From NCBI RefSeq assembly GCF_964340395.1, contig NC_135553.1, forward strand, positions 16,914,501-16,978,500: DNA of 64,000 nt. Reading direction: 5' to 3'. Below are positions 1-12,208 of the stretch, one piece after another (within the stretch, counting starts at the first letter, position 1; each line of letters opens with the position of its first letter). The notes under the pieces were generated by a model. That model was not told the origin of the DNA, did no database searches, and saw nothing but the letters and a program-made list of their open reading frames with translations. The stretch comes from Glandiceps talaboti (Eukaryota > Hemichordata > Enteropneusta > Spengelidae). Position numbers and translations under genes: made by a program.

Positions 1-540
1 CATATCTCAATGAGAACAAAAGAGTTGAAGTTTATTTATTTGCCTTTGAATATGAATAGCCAGCTACATCATCAGCATACATTAAAATGTTCAAATTTTG
101 CAATTCTTCATTTATAAAAATACCTTCACATCCAACATTATTAATGTAGGCTGCCAAATCATTTATCAAAAGAGAAAAACAACATAGGACTTAACATGCA
201 GCCCTGGCACATGCAAATGGTACATTGGAAATATTCAGTAAGGCCTTCACTTGTACTGACACAGGACTCAAGTTTACTGTACATTGAACGCAAGACCGAT
301 AAAAAGTTACCATGAATACCCTAGTCTAAATAATTTGACCCACAAAACATGACAAATAAAGTCAAAGGCTCTTGAAAAGTTTATATGCCTTACTGTCAGG
401 TAGTTGTCATTGCCCCCACCTTTAATACACGTTACAATTTCATGACTAAAACCAGACAAACTACTGGTCTGTAGATCCACATTAACACATCCTTTGTTGT
501 GATAGGATAAAATGTTGCACAAAACCATCAAATGCTAACT
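1..540 (-). mobile_element. LINE reverse-transcriptase fragment cut by the window edge
   Basis: On the minus strand positions 64-84 encode YADDVA, the RT catalytic box. The segment is collinear and clearly similar to 29950-30360 of the LINE at 28.5-30.7 kb, including the CKPGL-type and FDFAKAFD-type neighbourhood. Frame breaks are present. It is an old copy of the same family, in the same orientation. Confidence 0.7.
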
Positions 541-950
541 TAAAGCCTTTTTGATCAGAAATGAGGTGTTTGAGACCATCCCATCTGGGACCGCGAAAAA
601 TTAAAACTCATATCATTTGGTGAATCTATATTGCCCCTCTCACAAGTGATCTGAAGTTATGACTTATTAAACTTCTGATATCAGTTAAGTTGGCTCATGT
701 GACAACAGTACAATTGAGTCACCAACATAGTTGTACATGTGAAGTAACGTTATAGCCCTGGGATGCAAGCTAATTAAAAAAAACGGTCGTCATCTTAATA
801 CAAGTACTTATATGACTTTAATTTGTTGCTGACTTAGAAAGAACAAATAAATGTTCAATTTTTAGGAGCGTGGCACTGATTGATAAAGGAGGCCAATCTC
901 TGGTCAGCCTAGAGACTAAAATTGTTGTCAGCTTTCTAATCTAACATCAG

Positions 951-1420
951 ATTTAAACTGAATGCCTTCCATAAAGGCAGTCTTTAGATTTTCGTTGCAA
1001 TGCACAATAATTGTTCGAATGCAACAGAACATATGTGATTAGTTATGTTTGAAGTATATACCAAATTTAATTGAATTTGAAGAGTGCATTTTGAAGATAT
1101 AGCCTTTTTTCTGAAAGACGTTAATTATGCAAATAACTCATTAAAACTAAAAGCTACATCATTAAGCTTTTCAGAACATGTGTGATTAGTTATATATATG
1201 TACCAAATTATACTGAATTTGAAATACGCATTCTTAAGATATAGCCTAAGTACCGAAAACTGTTAATTATGCAAATGACTCATTAAATAAGAGTTAAATC
1301 AGGTAGTTTTTAATGAGACACATGCACCCTGTTATTACAGACACACACACACGAATAGACATTTCACCATGCCTATAGCACTACTGAATATCAGTTCAGT
1401 TGTGCTAAATATTATGATGC
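951..1420 (+). repeat. 3' part of the CAGTTGTGCTA-ended element family
   Basis: The segment contains the shared module tgcacaataattgttcgaat (also at about 3620), ATTATGCAAAT motifs, a short CA run and the family end CTATAGCACTACTGAATATC followed by AGTTCAGTTGTGCTAAA. The same end occurs near 33313 and 41503. The 5' half is missing here. Confidence 0.6.
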
Positions 1421-2716
1421 TTTTATTTGGCTAAATACTGCTACAAAAACTACTCAAGTTAATTTACAGTCCTTTCCGATTTCGGTATAAATGTTTGAGA
1501 CACATAAACCATATCATCACAATCACACAAGTTGCTAGTTTTCTACCAAGCATGGCCTTGGGTAGAACTATTAGGATTCTCTCTCACATACAAGTGTGCA
1601 AACTATTATATTTCATTTTGGCGGTAATACACATTGTACTACGTGGACATGTCCAAGCCTGTAAAAGGTCACCTGCAGATAGTCAATGGAATTCCACAAT
1701 GTCAACCACCAATAAATCAATGACATGGTCACTGTTGTATGGCAACAGTGTACACTCTTTGTTATAAAGGTTAAAATGAGCATTTTAGTTTTTATGAGTG
1801 GAGACACACAGTGCTCAGAGCCTTGGCTGTCGCATTTGAGGGATTTGTGCCACAGGGCATGTATTATTGCTTAGATTGCCATTTTCTTTGGAAAATATCG
1901 CACGAATCCTGCTGCTACAAATGTATCAATCTCTATACTATGAAGAAATATAAGAAGGGTGGTCATCTTTTTTCATTAACCTTTCAAATTTGAACAAAAC
2001 ATGCACATTTGCAACAAAAACATACCTGCATGAAGAATAGGTGCCAAGTAAAGTTATACACTATCACTGGGGGCAAAAAATAATTTTATAACAAGAAAAA
2101 TGGACCTTTTACAATGAGCGAGCGCTGTATAAAATCCTCTGTATGTCAAAGACAAGTCAAATGACATAGCCGTCACTGCTGATTGGCCGAGAAAGAGGCA
2201 TTGACTAATGACGTCAGATGACTGCTACATTTCAAATTCAGAAGCACGTCCCTATCACTAAACCCGGAACCATGGATCGCGAAAAGTTTACGACAACTTC
2301 CTGGCGAGTATACTTGTACGATTTCCAATACAACTGCATTTTTACTGTGTCAAACTGTGAATCTGTGTATATTGAAATTGATTTCATTTTTCGTGACCCA
2401 TAAAGTAGTGATGCTTCCGGGGGATTTGAAGGTCTTATTGTCGACAGCGTAGTTTCAAACAGCCAATCGGCAACGAGCTGATTATTCAAAATAGCTAGAC
2501 GTACAGAGGAGTTTATACAGGGTCGTGAATCGATGTCCCCCCTTCTCTCTTCCCCTTACAGGTAGGAATATATAGTCAAAAGATTGTTATATTTAGTCTG
2601 TAGACCTGGAAAAAAACAATCTATGAAATATTACACGCCCCTATGTTTTGTGCAACATGAAAGGCCACAGACACAAAGAGCACACAAAACTTGTTTGGAA
2701 AAGTACAAAATACAAC
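1421..2716. other. No gene recognised; CRE/CCAAT-like motifs at 2180-2480
   Basis: No exon or known repeat was identified. Around 2180-2480 there is an inverted CCAAT motif (GATTGGCC), a full palindromic TGACGTCA and another CCAAT (AGCCAATC), with somewhat higher CpG than the surroundings. This could be a regulatory patch or part of an unknown element. A 61-codon frame here has no recognisable homology. Confidence 0.25.
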
Positions 2717-3640
2717 AAAATAGCACCAATGGCGTTGAAGCACAACTGTACAGTTTTTAAAAACGTTTATCCACATGCTGATCCATGCTAGATATAGGTG
2801 TTCATTTGCTGAATGATTATCCAGTTGCCTATCCAGCTCTGTTGTTATCTTCATAATGTATGTGATCATTTGGCTGTTCCTATGGGCATAGTCTTGTCAC
2901 AAGGCACATTTACATACATTTTTGAATGTTTATTCACTTGTCTATTAATCCCTGTTGTTATCTTTGCAATAGATGTGATCTTTTGGCTGTTGCTATGGGC
3001 GTGGTCTTGTTGCTAGGAATATTTGCATACACTTTTTGAATGTTTGTTCACTTGTCTAAAATCCCTGTTGTTATCTTTGCAATATACGTGATCATTTGGC
3101 TGTTGCTATGGGCATGCCCTTGTTGCCAATAATATTTGCATACACTTTTGAATGTTTGTTCACTTGTCGAAAATCCCTGTTGTTATCTTTGCAATATACA
3201 TAATCATTTGGGTGTTGCCATGGGTGTAGTCTTGTTGCTAGGCATATATGCATACATTTTTTGAATGTTTGTTCACCTGTCTAAAATCCCTGTTGTTATC
3301 TTTGTAAAAGACACCACTGTTTGGCTGTTGCTATGCACGTGGTCATGGTTGCTAGGGATATTTGCATACATTTTTTGAATGTTTACTTACTTGCCTACCA
3401 GATGATGTTGTTATTTGACCAAAATATACTGCCATTTGGTTGTTGCTAAGGGCGTGGTCATGGTTGCTAGGGCCTATTGTGTCAAAATATTTTGCAGAAA
3501 ATCTGCAGAATAACACTTCTAGAAACATCTCACTAAATCTCAGTCTCATTGGCCAAATACTTTTGAGATACAATTTTTTGACCAAAATTCACACTTTTAC
3601 ACCTAATTTGCATATTGCTATGCACAATAATTGTTCGAAT
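2717..3640 (+). mobile_element. TIR element family 1, copy A, with ~118-bp internal repeats
   Basis: It starts at AGCACCAATGGCGTTGAAGC then ACAACTGTACAG, and carries about five tandem units of TTTGGCTGTTGCTATGGGC...CTAGG.ATATTTGCATACA...TTGAATGTTTGTTCACTTG. It continues into the family downstream module (AATCTGCAGAATAACACTTC; CACCTAATTTGCATAT). Its terminal CAGTTGTGCTA end was not found. No coding capacity is evident; it is probably non-autonomous. Confidence 0.65.
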
Positions 3641-3739
3641 GCAACAGAACATATGCGATTAGTTATCTGAAGTATATACCAATTCAATGGCTCAATTCAA
3701 ACGAAATTCGACACATGTGTTTCATAGGGTAATGGCAAG

Positions 3740-4330
3740 AACTGATTAGGTTTTGGTAAACATCCATGAATATTAATGAGCAATTTACATAATTAATGGT
3801 TTTCGGTAATTAGGCTATATCTCAAGAAAGCAAGCTTCAAATTCATTATAACTTGGTACATACATTTGCGATACCAAAGCGCATCTGTCTTGAAAATATT
3901 ATCGATTTAGCTTTTAGTTTTAATAAGTTATTGGCATATTTTCGGTAATTAGATAGCTACACAAAAAAGAAAGTTGTTGTTTCTGGTCAGGAAACGTTGC
4001 CTAAAGTGGTGTGACAACACAAATTTTTTTGTTAATTGTTCATGATTAGTTCTGCAGTTGTCTTCCCTGAAGTAGAAATTAATGTAGGGACAGTTATTTT
4101 ATGTTTTCCCTTGGATCTGCAGTCTGCATTGGCTGGATAAACACAATCCAAACGCACCAGAAAACAATTCTTTTTTTATGGCCTAGGGTGATAACAAAAT
4201 TGTGTTTTTCAATAGGTTTACAATGGGCGCAGAGTTCACAAACTGGTGAAATATTTATCATCGTTTCAATTTCATCAAATATGGACATATCATTTTGAAA
4301 ATTCACACACTAATTCGCATATGAATAAAG
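3740..4330. repeat. Dispersed repeat shared with 24690-24980
   Basis: The stretch GTTTCTGGTCAGGAAAC...GTTGTCTTCCCTGAAGTAG...GATCTGCAGTCTGCATTGG is paralleled at 24695-24960 (GTTTCTGGTCAGGAC; GTTGTCTTCACTGAAGTAGG; GATCTGCAGACTGCATGG). Its left part (3760-3960) is an inverted copy of the ATTATGCAAAT-containing module at 1080-1300. Confidence 0.5.
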
Positions 4331-5882
4331 AGAAATCATATCTTTTTAGATTTTCGATTAGAAATTTAGGAAGTATTATATTGACCTCAAACTGTCTCCT
4401 TTTTACTGTGTTCTTTTCAGATTTCTCTCGATAACTAACTAACCACTGTTTGTTGCAAGGCTTGTAATCGTTTATCTAGCTTGGTATCTCAGGAAAGAAA
4501 TACACTCTCAAATATTTATCAAGTGTAAGAATCTATCATTTATACTGAAATGTGTGTGGTCATAATATGGAAACTAGGCCAAGCCTATGAAGAAAATTGC
4601 CTTCAACACTGATGTTCACTGCCTACATAAAAATCGATATTTCTATTCAGCAGTCCAGTGTGTGAGTTTGCAACGATGTATCGATACCGGTGACCTTATA
4701 CATATCTCTAATGATATATAACCTTCCCTTGTGGAAGGTAAAAAGCAATTACAACAAGTTTCTAGGCTGATCTATGGCAATAAAAAATCTAATCTGTTGG
4801 AATTGTCATTCCCATCGAAAAGGTCAAAAGCTTCATTGTAAGGTTTACAAGACAAAGAACAAAGTACGTATCAATATACAAGGAGACCTTCATTGAAGAC
4901 TTGAGACTTGACATTCATTGAGAATGAAAGGACATTGCATACAACCCAGAAGTTGACATTCGTATTAGGATTATTGTGTGTGCACGCCTATTGCCCAACC
5001 TGGAATCTATTCAGATCTGACGTTGAGGCCTAGGTGGGCCTAACTGTCAGAATGGAACTAAGTAACTCTAACCATGTATCTTTATTTAGCATTTCGAGTT
5101 CGTGAAAGAAACAAATAATTTATTTTATGTATTTCTTTATTTTCACTTCATTTTCTTATTGATCATGTATTTCGTATAATCTATATACTGATGTCATTTT
5201 GTATGACTTTAGCTTTCTACTACTGTGTCTGTTATGACAATTGCAAAAGTGTGTACATTAGGCCAGTGGCAATAGTATTGAATTATCGTTTGATTGACTG
5301 TAACTATGTAACTATTGAACACACTACTTTTTGTTATGGCAACTATAACAGTCTCAAATTGTCCACAATTTCAAAAACACAAGATCAACCTGTGCACTAA
5401 TAACAAAAAAAAAATTCCTATGAGGTCTATATGTTATATATGTACAATTGTAATACTATACAGTCAACATGATAACCACAAGACACAACACAGGTCTTAG
5501 GCATTAGATATCCACGCACAAACCAGAGTTAAAGTTTAATAATAAAACTTTAATTAAATTTGTTTTATCTCTTTTCATGTACATTTAAACCAGTGTGTCA
5601 AAGGCTTTGTTGAAATAGGGGCAATTTACATTTCAACCAGTGTGCCAAAGGCATTGCTGAAATTAGGGCAATTTATGCAATCAGATATATAACTGAAATT
5701 ATATTCTACAGTAATCCTTAACAAGTCAATCTGATATTTAATACACTTTATATCTGACCATACGCTTTTACTTGTACTATTATAGCATCACAAGACTATT
5801 TGACATAGTGGGCTGTAGTAACCGTAACACCAAATTTGGAAATAAATAAAATATAAAAAAAAACTAGTCATTGAAAATCACA
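4331..5882. other. No gene recognised
   Basis: AT-rich sequence without convincing exons. A small direct duplication (ACCAGTGTGYCAAAGGC...GGGCAATTTA) occurs at about 5590-5680. Confidence 0.4.
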
Positions 5883-6560
5883 TAGTCCCCGCTATGATTG
5901 GGTTTTAAGGAACTGGCAGTTTATGTTGTCATTTTCAAACCTGGTTAAAGTTGTTTGGCCTCATACGGTTGTTTTTGATATCACTACTCTGTTCAGGCAT
6001 GTCTGAGTTATGGTTTTGGACATGAAAATTGTGTCAACAAAATGGCTGCCAGGCAGCCATATCGGATTGTATCACGACGAAAATGGATATGCACATGTAT
6101 GTCATAGAACACTGTGCTAATACCAACTTTGAATGAGATCTGTTCAAGCATGTCTGAGTTATGACTTTGGACATGGAAAATTCACAAACAAAATGGCTGC
6201 CAGGCAGCCATATTGTATTGTATCACGACAACAATGAATATGCACCTGTATGTCATAGAACACTGTCCTAATACCAACTTTGAAAGGGATCTCTTCAAGC
6301 ATGTCCGAGTTATGGCTTTGGACAGGGAAAATTCGCAAACAAAATGGCTGCTAGGCGGCCATATTGGATCGACTTATTATCATAAAACAAATTGACGTGC
6401 ATATGTATGCCATAGTATGTTGCCCCTGTACCAAGTTTGATAAAAATCGGTCCAGGCATCTCCAAGAAACGGCTCTGGACAGACGGACGCATGGACGGAC
6501 ACACGGACAGACGGAACCCAATCCATAAGTCCCCATCCGGACTACGTCCGGCGAGGACTA
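5883..6560 (-). mobile_element. TIR element family 2 (TAGTCCCCGC ends), 3 internal 151-bp units
   Basis: It is bounded by TAGTCCCCGCTATGATTGGG at the left and ...CCGGCGAGGACTA at the right, giving imperfect inverted TAGTCCYCGC ends. Inside, AAATGGCTGCYAGGCRGCC recurs at 6041, 6192 and 6343, a 151-bp period. One end has a GGACGGACGC-type run. A second, inverted copy lies at 25743-26795. No ORF looks functional; the terminal TA could be a target duplication. Confidence 0.75.
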
Positions 6561-6735
6561 ATTATTTCACCTGACATCCTATACTTAGGGTGTAATAACA
6601 TATAGCTACAGAAACCGATAAAGGATTAATAAACAACTCCTGTCCTTACATATGTAAACTGGTGGACTTTACTCTTACCAAAGTATACCACAAGTTTGAA
6701 GGAAGAAATTAGCAAAGAATAGCACAGTTTGATAT

Positions 6736-7660
6736 ATTATTTATATTCATGTACCTCAGTTTGTAACATATCTATATTTAGGTATACAGAAAACTTGAGG
6801 GGTAGTCTTATCAGAAAAGACTTTCTAGTCAAATAGTTCTTGATGTATTGATGTAGAAAAACTGTGGCAGACCTATATTTGCGAACAAGAGCAATACGTA
6901 CGGCGAATATCAAACATAGAGGACCGACAAATCTGACTATTAAACATGAGAGTTCATTGTGAAACAAGAATCAAGGATGGCTCCAAGACTCTTAGCCTGA
7001 TACTGGACAGAAATCAATGCATCAAGAATGCAAATTTTTTGTGCGCCATTGTAAGTAGGGTCATAAATCCTAGAACAAATAACACAATTCTCTTTTATCA
7101 TCATTAAGGCAAAGGAAATTTGAAAACATCCAAGCTCTGACATCAGAAATACATGATTCAAGATTTCTAACAGTGTCATCTTAATTTGCATGAGGGAAAG
7201 ACACATACAAATTGCAGTACAAATTGAAGTCATCGGCGTAGAAATACAACCACGACTAGCGACCACGCCTAAAGGAGATGTGTAAACACTAAACGAGGTC
7301 AAGGCCAAGCCTTGAAGCACACCTGTATCAAGAGGATAATAGAGTGACTGTGCAGAGTTTATGATTGCAGATTGTCTGTGATCAGAAAGATAAGACTAAT
7401 TAAACCAAAAATAAGATTTTACTGAAACATACATACAACCATCACTTGCAATTGACAGAACTCAAACGAGAAATTATGATATCAGAGCAATCAGATGTAC
7501 TTTTTCTACATATGAAAAATGTTTGCAGAATTTACATGTAATCCCTTCTATGCAATCAATAGTTCTGACGACTTCAATAGACAAACTGTAATATCATAGA
7601 AGGTATGAATCCAACTTTATAATACTAGAATAGCTTTATCAAGGTTTCACGTAAGTTACC
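6736..7660 (-). mobile_element. LINE reverse-transcriptase relic
   Basis: A minus-strand frame at 6940-7320 ends in KSLGAILDSCFTMNSHV, the typical jockey/CR1-type RT segment (LGVxxDSxLTMxxHI). Before it comes a thumb-like stretch (LLEILNHVFLMSELGCFQ). The YADD region lies upstream in a different frame, so the copy is frame-shifted. No intact ORF remains. Confidence 0.55.
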
Positions 7661-8134
7661 TGAGTAGGATAAAAACGAAATTCTTATACTTTAATAGGCC
7701 TCATACCACCCCACCCCACCCTACCCCCTTCTAACTAAACTGACCAAAATTGAAAATTGTTTCAGACAGCCAATTTCAAATCTGTAGTCGTAGGTAGTAC
7801 TATGAATACACAATGCCAGGATGTAGTAGTATGTAGTACTCTGAATTCAAAGCCAGTAGGTAGTAGTATGTAGAACCGGTACTATGAATACAAAATGCCA
7901 GTATGTAGTAGTATGTAGTACTATGAATACAAAGCCAGTATGTTGTAAGGAAAAAATAGCTCTTTTATTAACACTTTAGTGTATTTCAGTTCCATGCATT
8001 TACTGTGGTGAAAATTTTTCCATTTCTCAATTTGATGACATTATTTTAAAATGTTTGTTTTTAGTAAACAGATTCCTTTTAAAAGTAAAATCATCTTGTC
8101 TGATGAGAACTAAAATGTAGTTTTTTATCCTGCA
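7661..8134 (-). mobile_element. TIR element family 3 (GTAGGATAAAA ends), tandem-expanded copy
   Basis: The left end GAGTAGGATAAAAAC faces the right end GTTTTTTATCCTGCA. The interior contains ATTTCTCAATTT, TAACACTTTAGTG and a block at 7780-7945 where GTAGTAGTATGTAGTACTA with TGAATACAAAGCCAGTA recurs about four times. A shorter inverted copy with one such unit lies at 39378-39723. Confidence 0.6.
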
Positions 8135-9357
8135 CTGAACTATTGATCTCGCCCCTAAAAGGCTTATAAACTCAGCTTGGGCCACTTTAAATTTTTGAAA
8201 ATAAAAACTTTTATGAGTAAAAAAAAACCCACAATCATACGGTCAAAACTAACAAAAATATATGAATAAGAGAAACCAAAAAAATGAACACGATTTCATG
8301 ATTTTACACCTTTTTTTTATACTCAGTTCTAGGTAAACAGTATACAGTTATTACTTTCCTCAGAAAGCACAGAGAGGTAACTGATTAACATTGTAATAAC
8401 AAAATGAAATTAATTAGTCAATATTTTATCATAATTAATCATACGATAATGTTAATTGATATCTAATTACTTTTAATAGTGGCGGGTCCTAGCATAACTA
8501 TTTAAGTGAACCAGCATCCAAAAGAGATGCAAGAAAATAAATTAAGTAAAATTTACAGCATTGAATTTCATGCAATTTCATTTTTTAATGGAAGGATTCT
8601 CAGAGGAGATATTACTCTAGCTATGATACAATGATAGCGATAGCGATATTATCAATACACAGAATAAAACCCTATAACATCCAAACATACGTATTAACAT
8701 AAAATATTGATCACATTCAGGGAGTGGCTCTCATCTTTTTTTTTTTTCATTCAAAAAATGAAATACTGAACGAAACTTAAGAACAAAAATGGAGACATTT
8801 CAAGTGTAGTAATTACCCTGGCAAACAGTATCATGATGAAGAAATAATCAGAACTAAATTGATAGTTTTCCAGTTATCATATCACATAAATGGAGCAAAG
8901 GAAACAAAGGTGTCAGCGCATGCATGAACATCTTAACACTACGTACTATGATCTTTAATAACCATCACACATGGAGTAGTGTAAAATATACGCTGTTAAT
9001 AGATACACAGACTACTAGATAGCTGGAACAAACCTGAATGAACCAGTATAAAGAGTTTGCATAACAAAAGAGCGCGAAAATTTACTAGGACAATACAAAT
9101 CGACGAAAGGCGCCATCTATGATATACACACATATATGTATAATGTGTGTGTGTCAAGACTATCATTCTGTTAGTGTACGGTATGTACTGATGTACGTAT
9201 CCTTGAGTCATGCATCATAGTAACCTGACCTGCTTTCACTCAATATTTTCTTTCATTTATTGTTCTCGCCCTACATTTTCTCACACATCACTTTCATTCT
9301 GTATAGTCAGTTTGCTTGCAATCCATTATATTCCAAACAAAAGCATTTCTCACTTAC
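8135..9357. other. No gene recognised; NANS intron 1 side
   Basis: AT-rich sequence downstream of the NANS donor. It was searched by eye on the minus strand for the conserved second NANS segment and for the missing B3GNTL1 C-terminal segments; neither was found. Confidence 0.4.
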
Positions 9358-9489
9358 CTTAGCCATTTTTATCATTTGTTTGGCTATATTCATGTCTCCT
9401 TGATGATTCTGGCCAATTTCTGCGATGAAAAAGCATGGATTGTCGCCACCGACCATACGACCAGGCGCAATTTCAAATTCGAGAGGCAT
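9358..9489 (-). CDS. NANS: Sialic acid synthase (NANS), first coding exon only
   Basis: Forty-four codons run from MPLEFEIAPGR through GGDNPCFFIAEIGQNHQGD to KQMIKMAK and end at a consensus donor (AAG|gtaagtg). This is the N-terminal strand and first helix of the NeuB-type TIM barrel; NANS condenses ManNAc-6-phosphate or Man-6-phosphate with phosphoenolpyruvate in the cytosol to make Neu5Ac/KDN 9-phosphates. AEIGQNHQGD is the family signature. The start is MPLEF, matching the human N-terminus, rather than the in-frame ATG five codons upstream. The protein is normally about 360 residues, so about 12% is present; the expected next segment (CGADCAKFQKSEL-like) was not found to the left. It could be the genuine 5' exon of a long gene or a stranded duplicate. 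Confidence 0.9.
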
Positions 9490-10103
9490 TTTTACAAAAT
9501 ACAAATGAGACAGGCCTATTGAACTTCACACGTTGTAGCTACAGGAACACCCAGGCTGGAATAGGCCGAGTGGCAGGCATGTGTTCCGACATCATACATT
9601 GTGGACCCTCTAACTGACTATTAAAATACACAAGTGTCAGATGCTATAGTGTAATGACCTTGATAGTCTAGTCTGAGTACAAAAAGTATTATAGACACCA
9701 AGGCTTGTCTTTGACCTCTCAGTTTATTGAAATTTCAGACCTGAAAGTACTAACTGAATTAATTACACAATAAGTTACTCTGTGTATTTTCATGATGTAT
9801 GTCCTAGCTGATGGTATATGTGATATGGTGATAGTGATGACCCAGTGATGACGCGTACATACCAGAAGAACATTTCTAATTTATGGTTCACACCCACTTT
9901 CTGCTGATTTGACTTGACTGTTTATTTAATACAAGTCTCACAAATTTTCATACCATGAGAGAGATCGCATGCCAATAAATGTTTTGACAAGGATTGCAGA
10001 AGCTGATGCATGGCAAAAATCCTTTTGTACACAACAGTACTATGACTAAAGGGTTTGCTAAATTTTTAATTTCTCAATTTCCTGGTAGTCATGAATGTCA
10101 TAC

Positions 10104-10199
10104 CTGAGTCAAAAGCTGTTCCTCTGTCAGTGAATTGCACCATCGGGTGTACCTCTGAGTTGAGGCCACTGGCTTACGTGTAAAACGGCATCCGATAAT
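10104..10199 (-). CDS. B3GNTL1: B3GNTL1-like exon 6
   Basis: Thirty-two codons, phase 0 at both ends, flanked by gatag and gtatga. It encodes [10 protein letters not shown] followed by [20 protein letters not shown]. Human B3GNTL1 has IIGCR, then STERYTRW and EQLLTQ in the same spacing, which makes the call firm. The next family segment (VFTSNGPTV...) was not found between here and the left edge. The NANS start exon lies only about 0.6 kb further along the same strand. Confidence 0.93.
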
Positions 10200-10975
10200 C
10201 TATCAACAAATATAGCAAGGTGACAATGTTACAAAATTATTCATTGTTTAAGGTCATTCATTGTATTAAAAAGGCCATTGGCCCAAAATGTAAATCACTT
10301 TGAAAATAAACTCACAATATACTAAAGGTCACAGTTCTAGCTCTTACGTGATAGAGCATGCTTTGAGAAAAGCTGCAAGGCTTTGTAAAATAACTGCTTG
10401 GTCAGATGATAACAGCTCAGTAAATTTTTCATAAGTAGGTAACAAATAAAAATACTGTGGAATATACTTGGACCTAGCATTGGCAAAAAAATTTACATTT
10501 CAATAGGAAGTGGTACTTGTCTTCAAGTTTATTTGAGTTGCAAAAAAAAACCAGATTCAAGTTCAACATTACAACAGGGTAAGTGTAATTACTCTTGGGT
10601 ACAAAATTCAACAATGTATTAAGCATTACATTATTGTTTCAAAAGAAAACTGCATTAAAAACAATGTTAGGTAATAAAAAATAATAAAGGCAAGTTTTTG
10701 AACTCTTCATACATGAAAAATGAAAATGGTATTCCTAGCTGTATTTCAAAAAAATTCAATTTCTAACATAAGGAGCATTCCACTATTTAACACTCTGAAA
10801 ATTCTTTGTAACCAATTTGACACAACTATAAACATGAAAGCATGGAAAGATTTTTGACTAGAACCCCTAGCCTGATTCCATTTGCTGCCACTAGGTGGCA
10901 TAGTACATGTAGCAGATGTACTGATACTAAAGGCCAACAAAAAAAAAATAATTGTTTGGTTCCTCAAAATCAATA

Positions 10976-11042
10976 AATTGATTGATTGGTCGATCGATCA
11001 ATCGATTGATCAATCAATTACATGCTCGCTGCCCCCCTGTGC
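10976..11042 (+). repeat. Solo end of the foldback element
   Basis: TTGATTGATTGGTCGATCGA...ATCAATTACATGCTCGCTGC then CCCCCTGTG is a third copy of the arm terminus of the palindrome at 11218-12083, in the orientation of its right end. Confidence 0.6.
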
Positions 11043-11217
11043 AAATGCTTTAACGTACATGACAATATAACAATTCCAGAAAATGTTGATGATTGTGGTC
11101 AAATATGTACATGTATGTGTCCAAAAAGGTCCCTCTGAAAATTGCTTGCTAAGACAATGAGTTTATTGACACCTCCTGACTCTTCCGTAATCATGATAAT
11201 GGCAACACAAGGTAATT

Positions 11218-12083
11218 CCACAGGGGCAGCGAGATTGATTGATCGATCGAGTGATTGATCGATTGATTGATTTATTATTTGGTTGACTGATTGATCGATC
11301 AAATGATCAATTTTTGTGGTGCAATATAACTTATTTTGTGTGTGATATTGATCAATTCATTCATTGAGTTTTGTGGTGATATAAAAACTTTTTTTTCTCT
11401 TTCCCTGTCTACTTTTCTCTCTTTCAGCTGTATGTAATTCTTTCTTTATTGACTAAATAAAGATGCCTTGTCCATTCTTCTCCTCTTATCTAAATTAAAA
11501 CATCCCTCATCTTATAATTGGTGAGAGATCACTTAAGTAAATCAAAAAATAGTTTGCTTTATGTCTAATCATCTGGGAGATTATCACATTGAACAAACAG
11601 TTGATCATGCATAAACTAGTTCTCTTCCATACTAATTACTTCTTTATGCATGATCAACTGTTTTGTCCAGTGTGATAATCTCCCAGAAGATTGGACTCAA
11701 AGCAAATTGCATGGTAACTGCTCGCCAATTATAAGATTCGGGGTGTTTTAATTTAGATAAGAGGAGAAGAATGGACAAGGCATCTTTATTTAGTCAATAA
11801 AGAACAGAGAGAATTACATACAGCCTCAGACTTTTAGTGGTCTGAGATATAGCTGAGAGCAAAGTAACCAGGGAAAGAAAAAAAAATAGTTTTAAAACTC
11901 AGTGAGTGAACTGATCAATATCACACACAAAATAAGTTATATTGCACCATAAAAATTGATCATTCAATTGATCAATCATTCAACCAAATAATAAATCAAT
12001 CAATAAATCGGTCGATCGATCGATCGATCAATCAATCAATCAATCGACCGACCGATCAATTACATTCTTGCTGCCTCCTGTGG
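11218..12083. mobile_element. Long foldback palindrome (~0.87 kb) with GATC-rich ends
   Basis: The left arm (from CCACAGGGGCAGCGAGATTG) and the right arm (ending TTGCTGCCTCCTGTGG) are reverse complements over about 400 bp each, around a ~27-base loop centred near 11629 (GTTGATCATGCATAAA ... TTTATGCATGATCAAC). The outer part of each arm is a tract of ATTGATCGATCAATCAAT units. The right arm has an extra ~45 bases near 11825-11870 that itself holds a small hairpin (CTCAGAC...GTCTGAG). It has no ORF. The structure fits a foldback (FB-like) or large hairpin MITE. Confidence 0.85.
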
Positions 12084-12208
12084 TAAGTCTTGTACTTTTC
12101 ATATATTTGTATCGATATCGAGGGGGGGGGCTAAAGAAAATTTTCTAGGGGGGGTCATGGAAAAAAAACATGATTATTTAATGCTGCATAAATCGACCTG
12201 CAATTCTG

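Noticed and set aside
9490-10199. In-frame fusion of B3GNTL1 exon 6 to NANS
   Set aside because: Candidate AGs upstream of the NANS ATG put the NANS frame out or hit a stop, and NANS has its own start with good family match.
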